This document shows, one piece after another, positions 33,064 through 43,447 of a stretch of 64,000 bases of DNA. The notes under the pieces are model-generated. The model worked only from the letters and a program-made list of their open reading frames with translations. It was not told where the DNA came from and made no database searches. The translations under genes were made by a program, and so were the position numbers. The stretch covers positions 2,170,001 through 2,234,000 of the forward strand of contig NC_089422.1 of the NCBI RefSeq assembly GCF_013426205.1, read 5' to 3'. Source of the stretch: Metarhizium brunneum. Taxonomy: Eukaryota > Ascomycota > Sordariomycetes > Hypocreales > Clavicipitaceae. The stretch's first letter is position 1. Every line of letters begins with the position of its first letter.

Positions 33064-35339
33064 ATGTTCTGGATATCAAGATATATCGGCCTCGGCACCT
33101 TGCTTAACTTGGCATTGCTTTGCCACGTAAATGCATTTTATATTCCTGGTAAGCTTCCACGTTGGTGGCCGCTTGTCTACCATCTCGCTAACTGGAAGAA
33201 AACAGGGTGGTCAATCAAGAGCTACAAGGAAGACCAGCAGATCCCACTCATGGTCAACAAGGTCTACTCCGACAACACCCAACTCCAGTATGCCTATTAC
33301 GATCTGCCTTTTGTCTGCCCGCCGACCGGGCAGCACAAGTCTGCTGCGGGCCTTCTCAGCGGACAGAGCATCCCACTTAATCTAGGCGAGGTACTTCGTG
33401 GAGATCGCATCATGGCCTCCGACATGGAACTTGCCATGAAAAAGGACACGTCGTGCAACGTCCTCTGCACCAGGGAAATTTCGCGCAGCGATCTCAGACG
33501 CGCCAAAGAATTGGTCCACGATGGCTACGTCACTGAATGGATTGTTGATAACTTGCCTGGAGCTACAAGTTTTGTTACGGTGGATAAGACCAAAAAGTAC
33601 TACGCCGCCGGATTCAAGCTTGGATACACGGAATTTTCCCCGAGCACAGGCAAGGCGCGCTACTACCTGCATAACCACCACACTATTGTCATACGCTACC
33701 GCCAAGCTGCTGGACGAGCTGGTGCCCGAGGCGAAAAGATTGTTGTCGGATTCGAAGTCTATCCCAAGAGTATTGGCAACGGGAACAGGCGAGACACCAA
33801 AGGATGCCCTGTCGATTTGCAGAACATCAACCAGCCTCTTGAGCTCTACATGGCCCCCAACAAGACACTCGATGCAGCTGCGCCCATATATACCGATTCA
33901 TCATACCAGCCTGCTGCTACCGAAGTTGACGATGACAGCGCTGGTGGTACAATCAGCATCCCCTACACCTATTCGGTCTATTTCCGAGAAGATGATACTA
34001 TTGAATGGTCTCACCGTTGGGACCTGTATTTTGTAAACCAGGAAGAGGGCTCGCGTATTCATTGGCTTGCTATTGTTAACTCCCTCATTATTTGTGGCTT
34101 GCTGACGGGCATTGTCATGATAATCCTGGCCAAGACGATTCGCACCGATATTCAAGGATACAAGGATGCCAAGGCCGAAGATGGAAAACTTCGATCAAAG
34201 CGCAAGAGCCGATCCGGTAACCGAACGCCGAAGGAGAAGCCTGGTTTGCTCGATCAGGGTGACGATGCCGAAAATGATGCAGACATCTCATCCGACGACG
34301 AGGCTCTCGAGGAAGTGACTGGGTGGAAGCTTCTGCACGCCGACGTGTTTAGAACTCCACGGTCCGGCAATCTTTTGGCACCGCTTGTGGGCTCTGGTAT
34401 GCAGCTCATGTTCATGGCCATGGGTTTAGTCCTGTTGAGCGCAATCGGCGTGTTGAACCCCAGCTTCCGCGGCGGCTTCGTCAGTGTGGGTGTCGGCCTG
34501 TTCATTTTTGCAGGCCTCTTTTCTGGCTACTTTTCCGCTCGCGTGTTCAAGAGCTTCGACGGCAGGGACTACAGAGCAAACGCATTGGTCACGGCCTTCT
34601 TGTTCCCCGGCCTTGCCTTTGCGCTTGTGTTCGTCCTCAACCTGTTTGTGTGGGCACAGGCATCCAGCACGGCTATCCCCTTTGGAACCTTGATTGCCAT
34701 TGTATTCTTGTGGCTGTGTGTCCAGGTCCCTCTGGTGTTGGCAGGGTCGTACTACGGCTATCTCAAGGCGGGCGCATGGGCGCATCCTACCAGAACGACA
34801 GCCATTCCTCGCCAAGTGCCGCGGCAGGCTTGGTACATCAAGTCTCTGCAGTCGATACTGCTGGCTGGGCTTATCCCGTTTGCCGTCATCTTTATTGAGC
34901 TTTTGTTTGTCTTCCAGTCTTTGTGGCAGGACAAGAGCGGGTACTATTATGTATTCGGATTCCTGGCGGTTGTTTCCATGATCCTGGTGGTGACTATTGC
35001 CGAAGTGACTATTGTCACGATTTACATCCAGCTATGCTCCGAAAACTACCATTGGTGGTGGCAGTCATTCTTTGTGGGCGGCGGCAGCGCGTTGTGGGTG
35101 TTTGCCTACAGCATTTGGTATTACTTTTTCAAGCTGCACATTACGGGACTTGTAAGCAGTCTCCTCTTCTTCAGCTACAGCTTTATGGCCTGCTGTGTAT
35201 ATGGACTTTTGACCGGAACTATTGGATTCCTAAGCGCCTATGCATTTGTCCGGAGAATATATAGGTAAGTTGGGTTTGGAGTGGTGCCTGGGATGGCGAG
35301 ATGCTAACGCTTTTGTCTAGTGCAATTAAAGTTGATTAG
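33064..35339 (+). CDS. TM9SF/EMP70 endomembrane protein
   Basis: Three exons, 33064-33148, 33206-35264 and 35321-35339, give 720 residues. The first intron (57 nt) and its removal produce FYIPGWSIKSYKE, the invariant start of the mature nonaspanin. Residues 1-24 are a signal peptide. A lumenal domain of about 300 residues (VNKVYSDNTQLQYAYYDLPFVC) is followed by nine membrane segments with a charged cytosolic loop after the first. The last exon supplies SAIKVD after RRIY, matching the family's Lys-x-Asp C-terminal COPI/Golgi-retention signal. Known: TM9SF proteins (yeast Emp70/Tmn2/Tmn3) work in Golgi/endosome sorting, adhesion and copper handling. The first intron is in frame, so retention would insert 19 residues next to the signal peptide cleavage region. 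Confidence 0.93.
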
Positions 35340-36326
35340 AGATGTGAGAATTTTGACAACACAGGTCCATTGTCCAGCTTCTTTTTTTTTTTCTTGTTCT
35401 ATTTTGGGTCGCTCCTTCATATTGACATGTCGAATGTGTTGGTTTCTTTTTGGGTATACTTCAAGGTCGAGGCTTAAACAGGCCCGATTAGGCGTCTGGG
35501 CCTAGCATACGTGTTTGGGATCAAAGACTGGCGTTTTGTACATTCACTCCCTCTAGAAGAGCATTTTGCGGTGACGAGAGGCCGGGTATTTGAGGAATAG
35601 GGTAATGGGCAAGTCAACGGGTCACTGGCGAGTTGACTGGTGCCGCGGGACGAGGACAATAATATATTACGACACATTTTTATTTTGGTTGCTTTCACTA
35701 CTCATGGGAGGCGGAACGTAACAGGGTGGCATAATGTCATTGATGTCTTTAAAGGGCGCGAACAAGTTTGACATGTACATGATGACATAGCGGGGGCATC
35801 AATCCTCTCAGGCTTGCGACATTTTTCAGGTAGAGAGAGACTCGGAAATCTGTGCCGAGTTCCGAGTTGCTTCGAAGTGGACTGCGAACTGCAAACAGCG
35901 ATGATGCGAAGGGCTAATGAAGAGATGAATGATAGAAATGAATGAAGCAGCAATGGCTGACAGTGTGTCAAGACAAGCAGCGACACTGGGCGAGGTCGGC
36001 CAAAGGAGGCTTTAATCCCATGGTCCCGGCAATCGAGCGCGGAAGCAGGCCCGTCCACATGAATCGATGGACGCACCGGACGCCGCCCACCGGTCCCGGC
36101 CCAGGGTCGGGGATAGTTGACTGATGGAGCAGTTCGTGGTCGGGCGCCAGCCATCAGGGACCACGCAACCACGGTTTGGCTCAACGACTCATGGGGCTGC
36201 TTGAAACAAGGTGGGCGGTCGGGTCTAGTGGGATGCTTAAATACATGCCTACGACGACAACTGCTCCGAGAGAAGAACCAAATCCTGCGGTTACCCTCCT
36301 ACGCCTCTGCATCACCGGCGAGCATC
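35340..36326. other. Intergenic
   Basis: 987 bp between the TM9SF gene and the decarboxylase. No coding signature is seen; one sizeable frame on the minus strand (35702-36184) has no family motif. Confidence 0.5.
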
Positions 36327-38038
36327 ATGGACACCAACGAGTTTAGAACGGCGGCCAAGGCGGCTATTGACGAGAGTATGTTTGCTTCTTCTCGCTCGCA
36401 GCGGCTGAGCGGCTGAGCGGCTGTTGCGGTTATTGAATTTGCTAATACCCCTCCTCTCCTCTCCTCCCCTCGCCTCCTCCTTCGACCGCCTTTCTCACCG
36501 TTTGAAAAACAGCATGCGTTCATTCATTCATTCATTCATTGCCCTGCCGCCCGCCCGCATCTTGACACGACTGGCTGACAACCACAGTTGCCGACTACCA
36601 TGACAATGTCTCCTCCAAGCGTGTCGTCTCCGACGTCCAGCCCGGCTACCTACGCCGCTTGCTCCCTTCGTCGGCGCCGCTAGACCCGGAGCCGTTCGAC
36701 GCCATCCGCGCCGACATCCAGGACAAGATCATGCCGGGCATCACGCACTGGAACAGTCCCGGCTTCATGGCCTTCTTCCCCTGCTCGAGCAGCTACCCGT
36801 CCGCCATTGCCGAGATGTACTCCAACGCCTTCAGCGGCGCCCACTTCAACTGGATCTGCAGCCCTGCCGTCACGGAGCTCGAGACCATTGTGCTCGACTG
36901 GATCGCCCAGGCCCTCGGCCTCCCGGAGTGCTACACTTCCAGCGGGAGCACCCACGGCGGCGGCGTCCTGCATGGCTCGGCCAGCGAGGCCATCCTCACC
37001 GTCATGGTTGGCGCGCGAGACAAGTACATTGCCGCCAAGACGGCACACCTCCCCGACGGCGAGGACAAGGAGGAGGAGGTATGGCGCCTGCGGAGCAAGC
37101 TCGTCGCCCTGGGCAGCGCCGGCGCGCACTCGAGCACCAAGAAGGCCGCCCAGGTGCTCGGCGTGCGCTTCGCCACCGTCCCCATCTACGAGGAGGACGG
37201 GCTGGCCATGAAGGGCGAGTCCCTGGCCAAGACGCTCGACGAGCTCGCCGCCAAGGGCCTGGAGCCCTTCTACCTCACCACCACCATGGGCACCACCGAC
37301 GTCTGCGCCGTCGACGACTTTGCCGGCATCGCGAGCGTCCTCCAGGGCCGGATCGCTGCCGGCAAGACGGAGCTGTTCGTCCACGTCGACGCCGCCTACG
37401 CCGGCTCGGCGCTCCTCCTCCCGGAGAACCAGCACATCGCCGCGCCGCTCGTGCACTTCCACTCGTTCAACTTCAACCCGCACAAGTGGATGCTCACCAC
37501 GTTTGACTGCAGCGCGACGTTTGTGCGCTCCCGCGCCGACCTCATCACCGCGCTGAGCATCAAGCCGCCGTACCTGCGCAACCAGTTCTCCGACAACGAG
37601 CTCGTCACCGACTACAGGGACTGGCAGATCCCCCTGGGCCGGCGCTTCCGCTCGCTCAAGCTGTGGTTCGTCCTGCGCAGCTACGGCATAAGCGGCCTGC
37701 AGGCGCACATTCGCAACGGCGTGGCCATGGGCGAGAAGCTCGAGGAGAGGCTGCGCCGCAGAAGGGACCTGTTTACCGTCTTTACCGCCTCGAGGTTCGG
37801 CCTGGTCTCGCTGCGCGTCGCCGGTAAGGACGAGGACGAGGTGAATGCGCGCACGGAGAAGGTGTACGAGGCTGTGAATGCCGGCGGCAGCTTCTACCTG
37901 ACGAGCACCGTTGTCGGCGGCAAGTTTGCCATTAGGGTGTGCTTGGGGGTGCCCACCGTGCGGGAGGAGCATGTGCAGGGCGTGTTTGAGGCCTTGGTCA
38001 AGGAGGCCGAGACGGTCTGTGGCGACTTGCCGAATTAG
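36327..38038 (+). CDS. PLP-dependent aromatic-L-amino-acid decarboxylase
   Basis: Two exons, 36327-36375 and 36588-38038, around a 212-nt intron with a CATT microsatellite (36521-36540), give 499 residues. Group II decarboxylase landmarks are clear: HWNSPGFMAFFPCSSSYPSAIAEM near the start, SGSTHGGGVLHGSASEA, FVHVDAAYAGSALL with the cofactor aspartate, and FNFNPHKWMLTTFDCSA with the PLP-binding Lys316. The C-terminal domain is complete. Family members decarboxylate Trp, Tyr, DOPA or Phe to the amine; the preference cannot be read. Cytosolic by absence of targeting signals. The strong G/C bias creates a 490-codon antisense frame with no domain. It converges on the D-aminoacylase gene (256 bp between stops), so the two may share a role in amino acid or amide catabolism. 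Confidence 0.92.
36521..36540 (+). repeat. CATT microsatellite inside decarboxylase intron
   Basis: Five perfect copies of CATT in the intron. Confidence 0.95.
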
Positions 38039-38294
38039 AACGGGATTGTTTGAAAAGGTCGGTTCCTCATGCTGCCGCGTGTCTGGCCGTGCCGTGTAGG
38101 CTGCTCTCTGGTGTTTGGGCGGTAAGCTCTGCCTGACCCAGGTGCATATCAATCAGCTCGATAGTGGTTACTGCTTTGGAAGGAGGAGTCTATAGACAAG
38201 AGTATATGTATATGTATATAGAGATAAATGTATACATATATATACGACACTATGCTTCAACTACAACTGTCATTGCAGCTCTCAAAACTATTCT

Positions 38295-40189
38295 TTACGC
38301 AACACTCCCGTCCCCCCTTCTCCTCAGTGTCTTGCCAGCCCTCACGCCGCGCAACTCGCCCTCATCCAGCGCAACAACTCCATTGACAAGCACATACCTC
38401 ACGCCCTCACTTGCCAACTTGGGCTCGTCAAACGTGGCCCTGTCCCTGACGCGCGCGGCGTCGAACAGGACCAGATCGGCCGCCGAGCCGACCCTCACGA
38501 CGCCCCTCGCCGGGTACACGCCCAGCCTCTTGGCCGGCCGACTGGTCAGATGGGCCACCATTTCGGGGAGCGAGACGAGCCCCAGCTCGCGCGCGTAGTG
38601 GCCCAGGTAGCGCGTGAAGGTGCCGTACGCGCGCGGGTGCGTCGTCTTGCCGTGCAGGATGGCGTCGCTGCCCGACATGTGCACGCGGTGCTGCATGATG
38701 GCGCGGACGTTGGGCTCGTTGCCGACGTGCATCAGGCACGAGGTGGCCAGCCGATCTTTGACCAGGACCTCGAAGAATATCTCGTGCGGCCGCGTCCTCA
38801 GGCTACTTGCTATCTCGGATATGCGGCGGCCCGAGTAGCCCGCTATCGAGGGGTGGTTTGTCGTTCCAACCTGGATCTCTTCCCAGTTTGTAGGAATCCC
38901 ATGTCCCCCGTCGCACCCCGTCTCCTCAACCGCAACCCGGATCCTCTCCCTCGTCTCCGGATCCTGCAACCGCTTCAACGTCTCGGTCGGCCCCCCAGAC
39001 GAGGCCCAGCTGGGAATCAGCGCCGCGAGCGTCGTACACCCCGGCAGATAGGGGTATGTGTCGAGTGTGACGTCGACGCCCCGCGCGAGCTTCTCATCAA
39101 TCATGGACAGCAGCAGCGGCGCTTTCCCCCTATTCTCGGAGAAGTTGAGCGTTGCGTGGGTCAAATCTGGTCCCCAAAAAACAAAGCCATTCATTAGTCA
39201 CGGTCGCCCAAACGCTAGGGGTTGCCAAAGGTGATGAACAGCATGTACGCACGAACAGGGCAGCCAGTCGAGCTTCCGAGGTCCAACATCTCGGCATAGC
39301 TCTCAATCGCCTTGAAGCCATAGCTCCTATGATGGGGCGCGTAGAAAGCACCGGGGTACTCGTCTGCCAGCGCCTTGCACAGGACGCCCAGCTCCGAGGT
39401 GGACGCATACATGCCGGGCGTGTACGTCAAGCCGCTTCCAACTGCCATTAGCTTGCGTTCCACAAGACACTAGCAGAGCCAGGGGCATAGAAATAGAGGA
39501 AGAGGAAGAACATACCTCGACATACCAATGGCTCCCTGGTCCATGGCCTCCCTCAACAGCTGGACCTGGTCCTGAATCTCCTCGGGCGTGGCCACGCTGT
39601 CGTCGGGACCGCACGCCAGGAGTCGCAAATTGCCCTGCGGCACCAGCATGGCCACATTCGTCGCCGTCTCATTCCTCTCCAAGCAGTCCAGGTACTCGCC
39701 CACTGTGCGCCATTCAAACATGCCCACGCCCCGGTGCAGAGTTGCGCACTCCTCGTCGGTAGGGTTGCCGTTCCAGCCGGCGATTTGCTCCCGGATGGCT
39801 TGTAGCTGGCTTCTATTGCGGACGGGGGCGTAGGATATGCCGTCCTGGCCTACGACCTCTGTCTACTGCCGTCAGTAGCCCCAATATCACGTCGGCTCAG
39901 CAAGGCATGGTTGAGGTTGGCTTACAGTACACCCCTGTGAGATCTTGGCCTCATGCTCCGGGTTAGTGAGCAGATACAAGTCCGAATGGGCATGCATGTC
40001 GATGAACCCCGGCGAGAGTACATACCCCTTGGCATCAATTACCCTCGCCAAAGGGGCATGTATGCTTCCCGGTTCGCCCATTTGTGCGATCAAGCCATTA
40101 GAGACCAGAACGTCGGCCACAAACGGGATCGCTGACTCTTCGCCCGTCACGACGGTGGGTGAGGAGAAGAGAATATCTGCTGCCATCAT
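38295..40189 (-). CDS. N-acyl-D-amino-acid deacylase (D-aminoacylase), amidohydrolase
   Basis: Four minus-strand exons, 40189-39926, 39862-39516, 39434-39253 and 39166-38295, give 554 residues. The amidohydrolase start GFIDMHAHSD (His66, His68), the cysteine in QGCTTEVVG (Cys87, matching the unusual zinc-binding Cys96 of bacterial D-aminoacylase), the APHHRSYG histidine and HLTHAT are all present, and later MSGSDAI and KRLGVYPARGVVRVGSAADLVLFD form the C-terminal part. Reaction by family: hydrolysis of N-acyl-D-amino acids to D-amino acid and acid. The splice between exons 2 and 3 uses an acceptor at GGAAG rather than the earlier GGCAG, because only the former yields the conserved MSSGLTYTPGMYA. 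No signal peptide, so probably cytosolic. D-amino acid conjugates from bacterial peptides are a possible substrate. Converges on the decarboxylase. Confidence 0.9.
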
Positions 40190-40780
40190 GGCCTTTTGTC
40201 TGCAGCAAATGTTAAGCAATGACCATGTTGGAAATTAATCTAAAATAAAAATAAATAAATAGGATAAATGGCAAGGTCAGGGTAATAAGAGGTTGATATC
40301 AAGAACCCCACACTTAAAAAGGCGTGGAGTAACTACAATCCCGTTGCAGGTGGGGGTAGAGGGGGGCAGAGAGGGGGGGCTTCCATGGTGCAGACCATCG
40401 TGGGGGTCACACGAGCTTCATCTGCTTTGGGTTTCGTATTGTCGCTCACTTGCGGCGAACATCGGAGACAAAATAACCATGTTGTGTTCTGGCTCCCTGA
40501 ATATCAGGCATTTGTTCTAGTCCAATCGATAGGCAACAGGGCTCTAATCTCTTGAAGCTCAAATACAGTCGCTCGCTCTCTTTGCAAGGCAACAACACCA
40601 TTTATGACTGGCATTAACTGAACCATAGGAAAAGTCCATATCCCCTATCTTGATAGTTGAACCACGTACAAATAAACTTATATGCCAAATGATCGCCTTC
40701 GTGGCGTTAATCGCTGATCCGTATATCCCAAAGGACAGAGAAAAAAACAATGCAATGTAATGTAATCAAAATACAACCCG
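40190..40780. other. Intergenic
   Basis: 591 bp between the D-aminoacylase start and the sulfatase stop, both on the minus strand. A TAAATAAATA stretch near 40245-40260 is the only feature; no gene is seen. Confidence 0.5.
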
Positions 40781-43447
40781 CTACGGCAGGTAATCTCGGT
40801 AAGGACCATAACGCCATCGCTTGCTATTGTCTTCAACCCACCATCGAGAGATGAAAGCAGCTTCTTCTACCCATTTCGCGATTTCTATGCCGTGCGTCTG
40901 CTCAACGCTATGCAAAAACGAAATAAACTCAAAGCCCTGCACAGGTACTTGCTCAGTTGGGTCGGAACTGAGATCTGTGAATCGCCATTCGATGTTGTCG
41001 ATCACAGGGACCACTAGTCGCAGGTGTGGCTTGCGGGCATCACGAACGCTCACCATGGCTCGTCCTGGATTAATTACGGTAAATTGCCAGTCTCCTTGAC
41101 CAGTTTTCGATGATTTTCGCAGTTCTCGAATCATTGTCTGTCCTTCGTAACTCTTGGCTGTCAGACTTTTCACAACTCGACTATGCTCCGGCGCAAGTGA
41201 ACCTGTCTCAACAAGCAAGTCCATAATCGTGGGAAGAATCTGTAAAGAGGTGACGGCATCGTCAATATCGATTACGGGTAGCTTCGGATGCGATATAACC
41301 AAGGGCACGTGCAAGTTGCCAACATTCGGATTATAATATGCTGAAACCAGTCCATTCTCGGGCATAGATAGGCCGTGATCGCCAACCATGACAACCAGGG
41401 TCTCGTCTGCCACTCCTTGCTCATCCAGCATGCCCAATATCTTGCCCAGCCACTTATCATCGTACCCAAGGCTGTTAATGTACTTTGAAAAGTCTTCCAT
41501 GCCGTGTGACATAGGCACGTATGTCTCATTCTCAGGAAGCCCAAAAGGATGGTGGCTTGTGCTCGTAAGGTGTGTGAGAAATACTCGCTCGTTTTTCTCT
41601 TTGGCCGAGGCAAATGTATCTCGAATATAATCCTCTAATGGGCTTTCGGGAATACCAAAATAATTAACGTCCGGTAAATGAGATATTCCAAACTTGGGAA
41701 TATTTCCCTTCTCTCCTTTCAAATACTCCTTAGAGATGAGATTTTCCCGTGGATATCCCATGTTTTCCAGCAATCCCTTTTCGCTATCAAAATCCATCGT
41801 GACGGATTGCATAAATGACGAAGTCCATTTATCTGAAAGGAATGCTCTGCTGGCTTTCTCGTCGCGCTCGCTTTTTGCGAAGTGAATATGATTTAGGACA
41901 TCAAAAATATGTGGCATACAAGGTGCGGGAAGTTTGTGGACAACCTCAAGATTGAAATCTGCAACCAGTGGTGATGCGCCACAAAGTGTTCCGACGAGGC
42001 TCTTCAACGTGTAGGTTGCAGGCGTAAACGCATTGTTAAAATTGATGCCACCGCGTCTTTTGACCTTGTCCTTGGGGTGTGGAAATCCGTCGTTATAATC
42101 TCCAGTAATGAAATTTGCGTTTGGTGTCAAGGAGGCCAGCTTCTCCTGTGCATCCTCGGGCAGGGTCCCATTCTCGAATGACTGCGCGAGTTTTCTCCAT
42201 ACAAGGCCGTCCTTTTTCACGGGAAAAACATCCTTTCGGGTACTCTCGAGAAATAAAAGCACAACATGACGGATAGGCACCTGTGACAGCTTGTCTCGGA
42301 GGTCGGCTAAAACATTATCCTTCAAGTTCGATATTTTGAGCGGGTCGTTGGCAGCACTGTAGTGTCTTTCGGCAACATATTGGTGCCAGAAGTCCATGGT
42401 ACGGGCCAATGACGACGGGATTCCGGCTAGGGACGATACGTTGTGGACAGCAGTGAGATTATCCCAAGAACGGCCGATGCCAGAGCCATAGAAAGGCTGC
42501 ATGTTGTCAAGGTTCGGAGAGGAATTGGAAAAGTCTACAAATGGTAGCAGAGCAGATGTCCAAGACATGAAAATTAGAGAGCTTTCGTGGGGTCGGATAA
42601 AGAAGAGAATAATTTGGGCTGTCAAGGCCGCAAATATAAACAAGTATAGAAGTGGTTTAATCCACCGCCGCCAATTGGGGGTCTTCAATTCCGCTTTCGC
42701 TGCGGACATGCTAAACATGAGTTCTCCGTCGCTGTCGTCGAACTTTTCGCCATATTCAACGTCTTGCTGGGGGACTATGTCGTAGTTGCTAGCTTGACGT
42801 GAGAGGCGATTGATACCAGGAATCCCTTGCAGGATGGCAGCTGCAGGCCACTTGACCAAATCGGTGCCGACACCGAATAGATCAAAGAAGGCATCCTGCA
42901 GCACCCAGCCGGCCACAAAGGCAACGCACACGACCAGCGCTAGCGAAAATAACCCAGAGAGAAACATTGACCAGGAGGAAGAGTCGCTGGCCAAGGCAAT
43001 GTTGCGCCAGTGGATTTCCGAACCCGAAACGACGAAAAAGGAAACGTTGATGATGCCCAATGCAATAACGAATGAGAGCAAGATGCTGGCGACAAAAGTG
43101 GCTAGTGCCCGCAATGGCCGCACGACGGAGAAGACCCAATTGTCCAGCAACAGTCGTATTATCAGGAGAAGAGCCAAGTCTTGGGCAAAGAACGAATAGC
43201 CCCAGCGCAACAGATGCACCCTCGACAATGCCGTGATGTGAGTGTGAATATGCACTGCCTTGGCGCCAAGCACTGACACAACCGCTAGCGCAAAGGCAAA
43301 TCGTCTATTCGTAAATCGAGAAGCGATGGCGACGACAACTCGACGGCTTGTTAGCCGGGCAGCGATTGCCCGTAGGCATTGCCGTGGGCAACACAATGCG
43401 GCAGGCTGGCTGGGAGAATCATGGCGATGGTGCTGGCCGCGAACCAT
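40781..43447 (-). CDS. Large polytopic membrane protein with sulfatase/LtaS-type domain
   Basis: Intronless, 888 residues. About five hydrophobic segments lie in residues 45-230 and 265-285, followed from about residue 390 by an alkaline-phosphatase-superfamily domain. Signs of the fold: RHVVLLFLESTRKD (metal-binding Glu), NNAFTPATYTLKSLVGTLCG (candidate nucleophile Thr), THLTSTSHHPFG and VVMVGDHGLSM (metal-binding Asp-His). This layout is like bacterial lipoteichoic acid synthase (LtaS) and related phosphoglycerol/phosphoethanolamine transferases, and unlike the soluble secreted sulfatases. The nucleophile is Thr-like, so sulfatase activity in the strict sense is doubtful. Likely function, by inference, is transfer or removal of a phosphate-linked group on a cell-surface or ER-lumenal glycan or lipid. 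The first ATG in frame is used. Confidence 0.8.
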   Translation of the reverse strand: MVRGQHHRHDSPSQPAALCCPRQCLRAIAARLTSRRVVVAIASRFTNRRFAFALAVVSVLGAKAVHIHTHITALSRVHLLRWGYSFFAQDLALLLIIRLLLDNWVFSVVRPLRALATFVASILLSFVIALGIINVSFFVVSGSEIHWRNIALASDSSSWSMFLSGLFSLALVVCVAFVAGWVLQDAFFDLFGVGTDLVKWPAAAILQGIPGINRLSRQASNYDIVPQQDVEYGEKFDDSDGELMFSMSAAKAELKTPNWRRWIKPLLYLFIFAALTAQIILFFIRPHESSLIFMSWTSALLPFVDFSNSSPNLDNMQPFYGSGIGRSWDNLTAVHNVSSLAGIPSSLARTMDFWHQYVAERHYSAANDPLKISNLKDNVLADLRDKLSQVPIRHVVLLFLESTRKDVFPVKKDGLVWRKLAQSFENGTLPEDAQEKLASLTPNANFITGDYNDGFPHPKDKVKRRGGINFNNAFTPATYTLKSLVGTLCGASPLVADFNLEVVHKLPAPCMPHIFDVLNHIHFAKSERDEKASRAFLSDKWTSSFMQSVTMDFDSEKGLLENMGYPRENLISKEYLKGEKGNIPKFGISHLPDVNYFGIPESPLEDYIRDTFASAKEKNERVFLTHLTSTSHHPFGLPENETYVPMSHGMEDFSKYINSLGYDDKWLGKILGMLDEQGVADETLVVMVGDHGLSMPENGLVSAYYNPNVGNLHVPLVISHPKLPVIDIDDAVTSLQILPTIMDLLVETGSLAPEHSRVVKSLTAKSYEGQTMIRELRKSSKTGQGDWQFTVINPGRAMVSVRDARKPHLRLVVPVIDNIEWRFTDLSSDPTEQVPVQGFEFISFLHSVEQTHGIEIAKWVEEAAFISRWWVEDNSKRWRYGPYRDYLP

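Noticed and set aside
36680..38152. 490-codon open frame antisense to the decarboxylase
   Set aside because: Composition follows from the very GC-rich codons on the other strand; it is rich in Arg, Ala, Val and Gly, lacks any domain, and the sense strand has an intact PLP enzyme.
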